From Candidatus Brocadia sp. (GTDB taxonomy: Bacteria > Planctomycetota > Brocadiia > Brocadiales > Brocadiaceae), in assembly GCA_021646415.1 (NCBI GenBank), contig SOEU01000026.1, positions 1 through 39,054 of the forward strand: 39,054 nt of DNA, in the 5' to 3' direction. The translations under genes and the position numbers were made by a program. The notes below the pieces were generated by a model that did no database searches, was not told the origin of the DNA, and saw only the letters and a program-made list of their open reading frames with translations. This document shows positions 25,882 to 34,806 of this stretch, piece by piece (within the stretch, counting starts at the first letter, position 1; every line of letters starts with the position of its first letter).

Positions 25882-27255
25882 ATGAAAAGACTGTATTTGA
25901 TTATTTTATTCTGTGGAACTTTGCCATATTTTGTTTTGGTTTCGTTCATTTACGCGGGTGCTTCTACCACAAAGGCACTGACTAAAAAATGTCCAACATG
26001 CAATAAATTGTTCTCAGAAAAAACAAAATTTTGCGGTGATGATGGAACTCAATTAGTAGATATCCCTATGAAGATGATTTGTCCTGAGTGCAAAAAAGAA
26101 GGGGCTCAAGGTGAAAAATTTTGTAAGGAACATGGCAAAAAACTTGTTCCATTTACAGAACCACCCTCTATCCAGGAAGCTGATGCTTTAAAACAAAAAA
26201 AAGACCTTGCTAAAAAGCATTATAAAGAAGGCAATGATTACTGCGATGCTGAATCATATGATTTAGCAATAGAGGCATACAAAAAGGCCGAAGAGGCATT
26301 CCCGGATTTTCCTGCATTACATTACAACATGGGATGGCTTTACAGTAAACTTGGGAATGCCGAGCAGGCCATTTATCATCTGCAAAAGTACATTGTTCTT
26401 GCTCCGGATGCCAGTGATATTACTGAGGTACAGAGTTACGTTGTCGTTCTAAAAAACGCAGTAGAAAAAGGTAAGCAAGTTATGGATACCTTCAAAAACA
26501 GAGACGAAATCATGAAGAAGGCGCTCATAGAACAAAAACAAAAATACGGGAGTGTCGTCGTGCCGGAAGGTGAGTTTATTATGGGTACAAACGATGCAAG
26601 AGAGGATGCCTATCCTGAACATAAGGTTTACCTCGATGCATTCGAAATTGACCGTTATGAAGTAACAAACGCACAGTACTGGGAATTCCTGGATTATATG
26701 AAGAAGACAAATGATCACAGCAAATGTTTTAAAGGAGAGCCCAGCGGAAAGGACCATACTCCGCGATTCTGGGATAATGAGTACTATAATGTCCCTGACT
26801 ACCCTGTTGTACGGATTGATTGGTATGATGCCTATGCTTACGCAGCCTGGGCGGGGAAACGGCTTCCCACAGAGGCAGAATGGGAAAAGGCGGCGAGGGG
26901 ACTTGACGGAAGAAAGTTCCCGTGGGGAAATGAATGGGACCCTGCACGATGCAATCTCAGTGGTGAGCCGAAACCAGTTGGTAGCGTTGAAAACGGAAAA
27001 AGCGTTTACGGTTGTTACGATATGGCAGGAAGTGTTTATGAATGGTGCGCCGATTGGTATCTTGATACATATTATGCAGAATCCCCCCACAAAAATCCAA
27101 AGGGTCCTGATACCGGTCTTCGGCGCATTATACGAGGGGGTTCACGTTTTTCACAACCCTTCCAGGTACGAACAAATACAAGAAAATCAGAACAACCAAA
27201 CTTATTTAATTTAAGCGTAGGTTTTCGATGTGCAAAGGATGTAAAAAAGAAATAA
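25882..27255 (+). CDS. Exported zinc-ribbon / TPR / SUMF1-like (FGE-sulfatase fold) protein
   Basis: A 457-residue protein with a signal peptide (about residues 1-30). Two zinc-ribbon-like units follow, CPTC...FCGDDG and CPEC...FCKEHG. A TPR segment lies at about 110-180 (GNDYCDAESYDLAIEAYKKA). The C-terminal 240 residues form a formylglycine-generating-enzyme-type fold (VPEGEFIMGTND, DRYEVTNAQYWEFL, RLPTEAEWEKAARG, GSVYEWCADWY, IRGGSRF, VGFRCA). The region where true FGE has its two active Cys, after RGGSR, reads FSQPFQVRTNTRKS and has none. Sulfatase-activating activity is therefore unlikely. It starts 6 nt after valS. Confidence 0.85.
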   Translation: MKRLYLIILFCGTLPYFVLVSFIYAGASTTKALTKKCPTCNKLFSEKTKFCGDDGTQLVDIPMKMICPECKKEGAQGEKFCKEHGKKLVPFTEPPSIQEADALKQKKDLAKKHYKEGNDYCDAESYDLAIEAYKKAEEAFPDFPALHYNMGWLYSKLGNAEQAIYHLQKYIVLAPDASDITEVQSYVVVLKNAVEKGKQVMDTFKNRDEIMKKALIEQKQKYGSVVVPEGEFIMGTNDAREDAYPEHKVYLDAFEIDRYEVTNAQYWEFLDYMKKTNDHSKCFKGEPSGKDHTPRFWDNEYYNVPDYPVVRIDWYDAYAYAAWAGKRLPTEAEWEKAARGLDGRKFPWGNEWDPARCNLSGEPKPVGSVENGKSVYGCYDMAGSVYEWCADWYLDTYYAESPHKNPKGPDTGLRRIIRGGSRFSQPFQVRTNTRKSEQPNLFNLSVGFRCAKDVKKK

Positions 27256-27363
27256 TTCAAGCAATAATTATCCACTTTTTGTTTAAAAATCACAGTATAT
27301 GCATTATAATATGCAATATACATCATTTTAAGTTAACAATTATTATTTGAAAGGAGCGAATGC

Positions 27364-27684
27364 GTGAAACGTATTGGATATTTTGTAAGCGTTGTTGGAA
27401 TTGCATTTATGGTATTAACATCTTATACAGTCAAGATGACATATGCATCGAGTTGTTGTGGCACGAAGGAAGCCTCTGCTGCTGAAAAGTCAGAAACAAA
27501 GTGCGTGGTTTGCGGCAAGGCAGTTGAGAAGGATAAAGGCGTAATGGTAGAGTGTGAAGGGAAAAAGGTTACTTTGTGTTGTAACGACTGTGCAACTGTA
27601 TTTAAAAAAGACCCTTGTAAGTTCTGTGATGATGAAAAATGTGAAAAACGTAAAGAACATCATCACGAAGAAGGTCATCATTAA
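27364..27684 (+). CDS. Small exported Cys/His-rich YHS-like metal-binding protein
   Basis: A 106-residue protein with a signal peptide (about 1-29). A Cys-rich domain follows, containing CVVCGK and LCCNDCATVF, then CKFCDDEKC. It ends in a His-rich tail (HHHEEGHH). The C-x-x-C-G-K and C-x-x-C-x-x-x-F pattern resembles YHS/TRASH-type metal-binding domains, which sense or carry metals such as copper. The GTG start has aaaggag 7 nt upstream. A TATAAT box at 27305-27310 is a possible -10, with no good -35. A terminator follows at 27722. Metal identity is unknown. Confidence 0.78.
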   Translation: MKRIGYFVSVVGIAFMVLTSYTVKMTYASSCCGTKEASAAEKSETKCVVCGKAVEKDKGVMVECEGKKVTLCCNDCATVFKKDPCKFCDDEKCEKRKEHHHEEGHH

Positions 27685-27721
27685 AAGATAATTCACAACA
27701 ACAAATTAACAAGAACATGAG

Positions 27722-27766
27722 AAAAAGGCGTTCTTACAACAGAAAAATGTAAGAATGCCTTTTTTA
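27722..27766 (+). terminator. Rho-independent terminator between convergent genes
   Basis: ggcgttcttaca (27727-27738) pairs with tgtaagaatgcc (27748-27759) with one G-T pair, flanked by A and T runs. It ends the small Cys/His-rich gene on the plus strand. Because of the A-run it could also stop the minus-strand response regulator transcript. Confidence 0.88.
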
Positions 27767-27775
27767 TTTCTTGGC

Positions 27776-28156
27776 CTATTCAGGCTGTCTCTGGTTTTGC
27801 TGCTTTCGAATCAATTCCTTTATCTTATCTTTCAGTTCTTTCAAGTCTGATGACTTAATAATATAAGCATCGGCCGCCCATGACATAAAATCATCCTTGT
27901 AACTGCTATAAGCAGTGTTAATAATAATAGGTATCTTCCTATGCTCGTTTAAGATTTTCCCCATCGCCTCGATCCCGTTCATTTTAGGCATATTAATATC
28001 CATTACAATCAGATCCGGCAATTGTTCCCTTACCTTTATTATAGCCTCCAGGCCATCCTTCGCTGTAATAATGTTATATCCTTCTAATGACAATTCGTGT
28101 TTATAGAGCAAAAGTTGATTTTTATCGTCCTCTACCACGAGAATAGTTTTCATCAT
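27776..28156 (-). CDS. Single-domain response regulator (CheY-like receiver)
   Basis: A 126-residue receiver domain. The acidic pocket is VVEDD (residues 7-11), the phosphorylation site is Asp53 (LIVMDINMPKMN), and the conserved Lys lies in YIIKSSDL at about 101. There is no output domain. The start overlaps the kinase stop by 4 nt (ATGA; a second ATG is at 28153), with ggagg just upstream. Cotranscription and pairing with that kinase are therefore very likely. It probably relays phosphate to another protein or acts by protein contact. Confidence 0.94.
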   Translation of the reverse strand: MMKTILVVEDDKNQLLLYKHELSLEGYNIITAKDGLEAIIKVREQLPDLIVMDINMPKMNGIEAMGKILNEHRKIPIIINTAYSSYKDDFMSWAADAYIIKSSDLKELKDKIKELIRKQQNQRQPE

Positions 28157-29898
28157 TCGCCCTCCTTAAAAAATGCACTTGTCTTTTTTACCGGTAAGAA
28201 GACAGAAAAAGTTGTTCCCTCGTGTAATGAACTTTTCATTTTTATATAGCCTTGATGGTCTTCTACGATCTTGCGGGATACTGCCAATCCTACACCCGTC
28301 CCGTCTACCTTTGTTGTAAAAAAAGGCATAAAAATGTTTTGCATTGCTTCTATTGTCATACCCCCACCGGTATCTGATATATTAATTTTCACGTATTCAT
28401 TTTCCACCATAGTTTCTATTATCAGAGTACCGCCATCGGTCATTGACTCTACTGCGTTTTTTATAAGATTTAAAAATACTTGTTTGATTTGGGTGGGGTC
28501 TATATTAATTTTCGGTATAGTTGTATCCAATTTTTTTATCAACTGAATGCGGTTGTTTTTAAAATACGGATCCATTAAGGAGCATGTATTTTCTAATATT
28601 TCATTTATTTGAGTCAGCACTTTAACCGGCGCTTGTTCTACGGGTTTACTAAAATCCATAATATTCGCAAGGATTTTTTCTAATCGACCAACTTCTTCAA
28701 CAATAATCTCTATATTTTGTCTAGTCTGTTTATTGTTAATAGAATCCCGCAAAATCGCCCTGGCAAACCCACCTACCGTCACCAGTGGATTACGGATCTC
28801 ATGCGCAATATATGCCGCCATGTTTCCTATAACGGCAAGCCGCTCAGAACGAATTAGTCTTTCCTGAGTATCTTTGAGCTGTTGAATCTTTTCTTCGAGT
28901 TTTTCATATGCTTCTGCATTTGCAATTGCCAATGCCGCACGGTTAGCAAAAATACTTAAAAGTTCAACCTGTTCCTCTGTTATTGGTTTGTGGCTGTAAA
29001 CATTATCGGCACAAATTACTCCAATCGCTTCGTCTTTAACCACTAATGGCACACAAACAAATTCGTTCGCATTAATCATGCTTACAAATTTTTTATTACT
29101 CTTTGGATTATGAAAGGCATCCTTTTCCAAAATAGGTTTTTTTGTTTTTACACATGAAACGATGATTTCTTTTTCATCTGCTAAAGAATAAGCCATCAGT
29201 CGTGTAATCATGTGCAAGGGAGTATCCTCACGATAATGGTCTTCTGATACTTTAATAAGGTCCTCTAATTTTTCATACTTACTGGCTATTTCGCTCCATA
29301 TCTTATTTGCCTCTTCCCAACTGGAGGGACCAACGGCCATCTTACCATAGACAATATCCCGTTCCTTATCCACCAGAAAAAGCCTTGCACGGTTAAACCC
29401 CAATGCAGTTCCGGCGGTAACACAGGTCAAAATTAAGTGAAGTAACCGATCGGTTTGCAGCGGCCCCTGCATCAACTCTGCAAGTTTTCGCAATAAAGAA
29501 AGTCGATGGATCTTCTCTTCCTGCTCTGTGGTATCTATCGAGAGTTTAAGTAACTGGATAATAGAACCATTTTCGTTTCTGATAGGTAGAGAAATATTCT
29601 TAACATACTTTCTTTCTCCTTTTTCTGTAATTAACTGGATCTCACTAAACTGTTTTTTACCACTTGACAGCGTTTTAAGAACAGAACAATATTTCGTCTC
29701 CTTGCATTCACATTTATAAATCTCACGGCAATTTTTCCCTACGGGATCATCCCTTAAGTTGAGCATTTTAGAAAGGGTCTTATTAGCCCAAACAATATTC
29801 AGATCTTTATCCATTACGGACAATCCGGCATCGAGCGCATCCACGAGGTCGTTTACGACATTGTCGAATTTATCTTTTAAAATGTGTGGTAACACCAT
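28153..29898 (-). CDS. PAS-GAF sensor histidine kinase
   Basis: A kinase of 581 residues from the chosen start. It has an N-terminal PAS domain (DALDAGLSVMDKDLNIVWAN; a CECKETKYC cysteine cluster lies inside), a GAF domain in the middle and a short coiled coil. HisKA follows with His366 in YIAHEIRNPL. The HATPase domain has the N box (QVFLNLIKNAVESM), G1 (ISDTGGGM), F (FMPFFTTK) and G2 (GTGVGLAVSRKI) boxes. There are no membrane segments, so it is cytoplasmic. ATG 29898 is preferred because the PAS domain follows at once; the frame is open to ATG 29994 and ribosome sites are weak at all candidates. The clustered Cys residues could bind a metal or redox cofactor. Confidence 0.88.
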   Translation of the reverse strand: MVLPHILKDKFDNVVNDLVDALDAGLSVMDKDLNIVWANKTLSKMLNLRDDPVGKNCREIYKCECKETKYCSVLKTLSSGKKQFSEIQLITEKGERKYVKNISLPIRNENGSIIQLLKLSIDTTEQEEKIHRLSLLRKLAELMQGPLQTDRLLHLILTCVTAGTALGFNRARLFLVDKERDIVYGKMAVGPSSWEEANKIWSEIASKYEKLEDLIKVSEDHYREDTPLHMITRLMAYSLADEKEIIVSCVKTKKPILEKDAFHNPKSNKKFVSMINANEFVCVPLVVKDEAIGVICADNVYSHKPITEEQVELLSIFANRAALAIANAEAYEKLEEKIQQLKDTQERLIRSERLAVIGNMAAYIAHEIRNPLVTVGGFARAILRDSINNKQTRQNIEIIVEEVGRLEKILANIMDFSKPVEQAPVKVLTQINEILENTCSLMDPYFKNNRIQLIKKLDTTIPKINIDPTQIKQVFLNLIKNAVESMTDGGTLIIETMVENEYVKINISDTGGGMTIEAMQNIFMPFFTTKVDGTGVGLAVSRKIVEDHQGYIKMKSSLHEGTTFSVFLPVKKTSAFFKEGE

Positions 29899-30158
29899 AA
29901 TCCACTCTTCATATTTGACATGACTCATCTCATAGGTACACTTACAAGTTTTTTTATCGTCTTTTTGATTATAACATATCCCAAAAATCCGCATAAAAAA
30001 AATGAAAATTCCTATACCGTCAAATCATTCTTCTTTAGCGATTTTTTATAAAGTGCAGCTTATTCTCTTGCGCTTCTTTCCCAGGACCAATCCTGTGCCA
30101 TCCCATTTTTCATAAGATTAGTCCATTGCATCTTGTTCTTAAATAAATCCACCCGTCT

Positions 30159-31184
30159 TCACGATTGCACTACCACTGCTTTCTTTTCTATATTTACATT
30201 TCTAAGAAATTCTGCTGCATGCTCCGGTGTTACTGTATTTATGTAAAAACCACTACCCCATTCAAAACCTGCAACCCTTGTTAAACGTGGGATAATTTCG
30301 ATGTGCCAGTGATAATGTTCTATTTCTCCAAAAATAAATGGCGTTGTATGGACAATATAATTGTAAGGGGGGAACTCAAGGGATGCCTCAAGCTTAAGAA
30401 GAACTGCACGTAACACTTGTGCCAATTCTTCGATCTCCAGCTTCTGCAAATTCTCAAAATGTGAAGAATGTATTTTTGACAAAATCCATGTCTCGAAAGG
30501 GAATCGTGAGGCATACGGTGCAAAGGCAACAAAGGTATCACCTTCCAGCACGATTCGCGTCCCGGTAGATAACTCTTGTTGAACCATATCGCAAAGTAAA
30601 CAACGGCCTCTGTATTTGTAAAATTCTTCGCATCCATTCATCTCGTGCATAACTGATATCGGCACAATTGGTGTAACAATTAATTGTGAATGGGAATGTT
30701 CCAGGGTAGCGCCTGCAGCCGTACCTACATTTTTGAAAAGTAATCCGTAAATAAATCGTTTATCTTTTTTTAAATCCACGAGTCGGTCCCTGTATGTCCA
30801 CAACATCTCCTCCACTTGTTTGTTATCAAGTTCTGTCAAAGAAGTGACATGCTTCGGGCTTTCAATAATCACTTCATGCGCCCCAATACCGTTCATCGAA
30901 TCGTAGATTCCTTCACCATGTTTGTTTAAATTACCCTCAATTTTTAACGCGGGAAATTTGTTTGGTACTACCCTCACTCGCCATCCTTTTGTATTGGATT
31001 GAGTGCCTCTTTCTCTATATGCCATAATCTCTGGTGGTGTCTTGTCTTCATTTCCTTCACAAAAAGGGCAAAAACCACCTCTAATAGACTGTGGTTCCGA
31101 TTTAAAATCAGTCGGACGCATTGCCCTTTCTGTAGCAATAATTACCCAACGACCAGAAACGGGGTCTTTTCGAAGCTCCGGCAT
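30159..31184 (-). CDS. galT: Galactose-1-phosphate uridylyltransferase
   Basis: A 341-residue GalT-type protein of the HIT superfamily. It begins [20 protein letters not shown] and has a CPFCEG zinc site. The first His triad region is [14 protein letters not shown], and the second conserved block is [13 protein letters not shown]. It exchanges UMP between UDP-glucose and galactose-1-phosphate in the Leloir pathway; close relatives act on other hexose phosphates or nucleotides. ATG 31184 has ggagg 8 nt upstream. It lies 54 nt downstream of the GH57 gene on the same strand, and no galK or galE is visible. Confidence 0.92.
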   Translation of the reverse strand: MPELRKDPVSGRWVIIATERAMRPTDFKSEPQSIRGGFCPFCEGNEDKTPPEIMAYRERGTQSNTKGWRVRVVPNKFPALKIEGNLNKHGEGIYDSMNGIGAHEVIIESPKHVTSLTELDNKQVEEMLWTYRDRLVDLKKDKRFIYGLLFKNVGTAAGATLEHSHSQLIVTPIVPISVMHEMNGCEEFYKYRGRCLLCDMVQQELSTGTRIVLEGDTFVAFAPYASRFPFETWILSKIHSSHFENLQKLEIEELAQVLRAVLLKLEASLEFPPYNYIVHTTPFIFGEIEHYHWHIEIIPRLTRVAGFEWGSGFYINTVTPEHAAEFLRNVNIEKKAVVVQS

Positions 31185-31238
31185 TTTTATCGTCCTCCAT
31201 TGTCTTTTTGGAAATTAATCTTGTGGTCCCTGGCGTTG

Positions 31239-33428
31239 TTACACCTGCCACATCATTCTTTCAAAATCTTTCGATGGTACAGAAAAACAAAATACCGTCC
31301 TAAGGGGCATCCTTTGAGTAACCTCATCCTCTTTCACCAGTTCAATAAAAAATTCTACATCTATTCCCGGGAAAAGGCCTAAATCTACAAAAGGACAGGA
31401 TAATTCAATTATTTTATTCAAGGAAATACTACAAAAATCTTTCCTTTCGTAAGTATGACTTTTATTTTTTATCTTAAATCTCAATGGTTTATCGGCAAAA
31501 AAAGAAGTATATAATTGCAATTCCTCTGGCTGGACAAAAGTAATTACCAGTCTTCCCTTATTAATATATTGAGAAAACAAATCTTCGTGAAAATCTACCC
31601 TTATAAATAAAGTATCTATATCAAATCCAAAGAACACCTGCTGAATAGGTTGATCGGATGTCCTATGCATTGTGTCCATATCCCTACTTGCGCTATATTT
31701 GCCAGCATCCAGCCATTCAAAATAATTGCTCACGAGCCCGTCCAGTTTAACAGATAAAAATCTTTTTGGATATGAATATGGTTTTCGATGAGCCATCCTA
31801 GAAATAGGAACATCCAATATCCTTGGAGTATACACATTAAATAATTTATATACGTTTTTCAGGTGCAATCTAAACAAACTGTCAAATTCATCTTTATAAT
31901 GGGTAAAATGATCGTCACCAAACCACCAAAACCAATCGCTGCCTTCCGCTATGAATATTTCTTCCCACGCCTTACTCATAATAATATTCGGCGACAAAAG
32001 GGTTTTCCCTTCTGTTTGATTTACGAGAAAAGACCGCGTGTCTTCTATTAATTCCCATGCTGCATTCTTTTCTTCATGCCCAATCCATGTTGCCAGATTA
32101 TGTCCAATCCACGAACCAGGACTAATATGCTGCAATGTTTGCTCTGGGGGATACTCTTCCAAATAATCCCTAATACGGACACATTCCAGATCACTATCGT
32201 CGCTAATTGCACGATACAGTCTTCGTAAGAAATCTACACCACTGTCAGGATAATGTTCCCAGGCATTCTCTCCGTCCAATATAATCGTCACAAGGAGAGG
32301 TTTCCCATTGTTGTTATACTTCTTCAAGCTATTTATCCTGTTTATGAAATCAGACACCGCAAAATCGGCATGATATTTTGAATATTGAAATCCGATTAAA
32401 TCTGAAAGAGCATGGTCACGAAACACCATGTTTATAGTATTATTTTTTATATTGATCCGGTAAGGTTTATATAATAACTCAGGCACAACAACCTCCCCGC
32501 ACCTGTTTCTCAATACTTTATTACCCAGAGAACAAGCCAGTATCTCTTCGTCTGATGCTAACCAATGGAACCCTGCCTGAGTCAAAATGGGAATAATATC
32601 ATCACTAACAGCGCCTTCGGAAGGCCACATTCCATGTGGTTTTTGTTCAAAATATTTTTCGTAAGTTTGAACGGCTCTTTCTACCTGTATTTTTGCATCT
32701 TCAATTGCCAACAATCTTTTTTTTGGTAAAGGCAGTTTCGGTAAAATAACTTTTGCGGCTTCTTGATTACACAATAAAGGTAAAATTGGATGATAATAGG
32801 GAGAGGTAGTAACCTCTATCTGTTTCAAATCTTGTAATCGTTTATGAAGCGGAATAATTTGTCTTATTACATCTGTTTGTTTTGATAGAACTATTTCCTT
32901 ATCTTCATTTGTAAACCCTTCGCCCTTTTTTACTAATTCTGATAACGAAGGGTCTTTTTGAATTACTAACGGATTATACCACGTGAGGTTTGCCCACACC
33001 TGTAAATCCTGAAAATCCTCGTTAGAAAAAACACTGACTACATCTCGTGCCAATTTCTTTCTGAAATTCCTCTTCTTCAATAATTCTTTATACCTCGGAT
33101 AAATATCGATCATGTTTTGATGATTCGCAGAGAAGAAATTATCCAATATATAAAGTTTATTTTCCTGGTTTAAATCCTCTGCTGGTATTTTTGTTAATTT
33201 CCAAAACTGGTCATTGGCACGATTCTCCTCATAATCCTTAAGTTGCTCCAGCAGGCAGGGCACATAATTAAACGTTTGACGTATTCTGGGAAAATCTTCT
33301 AGTAATAACGCCATACCGATATAGTCTTTTATCCCATGCAGTCTCACCCATGGCATCGAGTACTCGCCGGTTAAATTGTCTTTATAATAAGGTTGGTGTT
33401 GATGCCAATAAAATGCTATCTTGATCAT
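31239..33428 (-). CDS. Glycoside hydrolase family 57 protein
   Basis: A 729-residue GH57 protein. It begins with the family start FYWHQHQPYY. The likely nucleophile is Glu271 in GMWPSEGAVSDD, and the acid/base is Asp385 in IILDGENAWE. The C-terminal 200 residues are a beta-rich extension. There is no signal peptide, so it acts in the cytoplasm. GH57 members include alpha-amylases, 4-alpha-glucanotransferases and branching enzymes; this layout resembles those annotated as alpha-amylase/alpha-mannosidase. The ATG follows the preceding stop by 2 nt without a ribosome site, suggesting translational coupling. A role in glycogen or another alpha-glucan is inferred. Confidence 0.92.
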   Translation of the reverse strand: MIKIAFYWHQHQPYYKDNLTGEYSMPWVRLHGIKDYIGMALLLEDFPRIRQTFNYVPCLLEQLKDYEENRANDQFWKLTKIPAEDLNQENKLYILDNFFSANHQNMIDIYPRYKELLKKRNFRKKLARDVVSVFSNEDFQDLQVWANLTWYNPLVIQKDPSLSELVKKGEGFTNEDKEIVLSKQTDVIRQIIPLHKRLQDLKQIEVTTSPYYHPILPLLCNQEAAKVILPKLPLPKKRLLAIEDAKIQVERAVQTYEKYFEQKPHGMWPSEGAVSDDIIPILTQAGFHWLASDEEILACSLGNKVLRNRCGEVVVPELLYKPYRINIKNNTINMVFRDHALSDLIGFQYSKYHADFAVSDFINRINSLKKYNNNGKPLLVTIILDGENAWEHYPDSGVDFLRRLYRAISDDSDLECVRIRDYLEEYPPEQTLQHISPGSWIGHNLATWIGHEEKNAAWELIEDTRSFLVNQTEGKTLLSPNIIMSKAWEEIFIAEGSDWFWWFGDDHFTHYKDEFDSLFRLHLKNVYKLFNVYTPRILDVPISRMAHRKPYSYPKRFLSVKLDGLVSNYFEWLDAGKYSASRDMDTMHRTSDQPIQQVFFGFDIDTLFIRVDFHEDLFSQYINKGRLVITFVQPEELQLYTSFFADKPLRFKIKNKSHTYERKDFCSISLNKIIELSCPFVDLGLFPGIDVEFFIELVKEDEVTQRMPLRTVFCFSVPSKDFERMMWQV

Positions 33429-33430
33429 TA

Positions 33431-34789
33431 TTATTCAAGCGTTTTAGGAAGCTTTTTTAGTGTTTCTTTGGGATGTTTAATCTTTTTCCAATATTCTGCA
33501 AATTGAAATTTTGGACTGTGTTCGCTATCATGACAAATCACACAATTTCTTTCACCTGTTGAACCGTAGTTATCATTTACACTTTTTATATGTTTACTTC
33601 CAGCACCATGACAGCTTTCGCAACCCACATCTGTTAAGTTTTGATTTTTTTCGTAATTTAAAAATCCAGAAATATCCCCGTAGCCGACCGTATGACACGT
33701 AATGCATTCAGGGTCGTATTGATGGCCAACACCAACCAGGGTATTGTATGAGGTACCGTGAGCTGTTTTGTGCCAGTGATCGTATATTATCTTGTGGCAT
33801 ATTCCACAGGCAAAACTGCCCACATAGGATAACCCCTCTGGAAGAGGTGCCTGTGGCGCCTTACTTAATAAATCTTCATCTACCAGTATTTGCTGATATT
33901 CCTTCAGTAATAAAATCATTTCTTTTGAATCTTTGTAAGTATGGCCCAATGGAATAACCTCAACGGACTTTCTTTCTACAACTTTCTTATTTATTGAATA
34001 CTGCGCAACTCCAATATGCTTTCCACCCATCCCGGGAGAAATAACTGGAGTATTATTAACATATATTGCATCCCCTGGTTCATCGCTATTGTGCCCACTT
34101 ATAATTAATCCTATTTCTGGAAAGAATTTCGCGATCTCAACAGATTCTTCCAGCGATGCATGGGAAAGTAATACTAAAAGATTTGCCTTACCATGCAACT
34201 GTTTAACCAGAGGGCTTAGTGCCTTTACTGGCTCAGATACATTCACATAATCCAACGCATACGTGCTGACGAGGGATTTAGAAAGGATACCGAAAAAGGC
34301 AATTTTGAAAAAATGCCCGGAATCAAAACATTCCTTTATGATATATTGGTTGATTTTTATCGGAAATGGAGTAACAATTTTTACGTTGCTTGAAAGAAAT
34401 TTTACTGTATTCGTTTGGGATAAAAAACTAAGTATTCGTGGACTAATTCCAATATCCTTTTCTCCAAGGTTATGCAATACATACCCCATTTCTCCCATTG
34501 CACGGCACAGAATTTCCAGTTTAATCTCATCCTGTCTACTATAACCCCCTGTAAGATCGCCTAAACTTACTGGCAAAACAATGTTCTTTTGTTTTCGAAA
34601 GAAATCTATAAACGAATATCTTCTAGAAATTCCCCCAAGTTGACCCTCATAGCAACCGCACGGTTCAAGACTCCCCAACTCCTCCCCGGAAAATAATATT
34701 GATACTTTCTCCGGAAAAGCATGGATCGAAATAGGTAGAAACATAATGAAAATGAAAAAAGCAATGAAACATCCAAGGTGCATCTTCAT
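33431..34789 (-). CDS. Exported phosphoesterase-like protein with C-terminal tetraheme cytochrome domain
   Basis: A 452-residue protein with a signal peptide (about 1-25). Residues about 28-300 have a 5'-nucleotidase/metallophosphoesterase layout: the LEPCGCYEGQLGGISRR motif, VSLGDLTGG, LLSHAS and ISGHNSDEP. The usual D-x-H and GNHE/D metal ligands are replaced (SGEELG, NLGEKDIG), so phosphatase activity is doubtful. The C-terminus has four heme sites: CGICH (328), CITCH (362), CESCH (390) and CVICH (416). These resemble the cytochrome c554 group. The combination is known in other bacteria with many cytochromes; the function is unknown. It lies 17 nt after the DUF1573 gene and 2 nt before the GH57 gene. 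Confidence 0.87.
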   Translation of the reverse strand: MKMHLGCFIAFFIFIMFLPISIHAFPEKVSILFSGEELGSLEPCGCYEGQLGGISRRYSFIDFFRKQKNIVLPVSLGDLTGGYSRQDEIKLEILCRAMGEMGYVLHNLGEKDIGISPRILSFLSQTNTVKFLSSNVKIVTPFPIKINQYIIKECFDSGHFFKIAFFGILSKSLVSTYALDYVNVSEPVKALSPLVKQLHGKANLLVLLSHASLEESVEIAKFFPEIGLIISGHNSDEPGDAIYVNNTPVISPGMGGKHIGVAQYSINKKVVERKSVEVIPLGHTYKDSKEMILLLKEYQQILVDEDLLSKAPQAPLPEGLSYVGSFACGICHKIIYDHWHKTAHGTSYNTLVGVGHQYDPECITCHTVGYGDISGFLNYEKNQNLTDVGCESCHGAGSKHIKSVNDNYGSTGERNCVICHDSEHSPKFQFAEYWKKIKHPKETLKKLPKTLE

Positions 34790-34806
34790 AAAGAACTGAT
34801 ACTTAA

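Noticed and set aside
26449-27090. 213-residue minus-strand reading frame
   Set aside because: It lies entirely opposite the SUMF1-like gene, whose domains are clear; a shadow frame.
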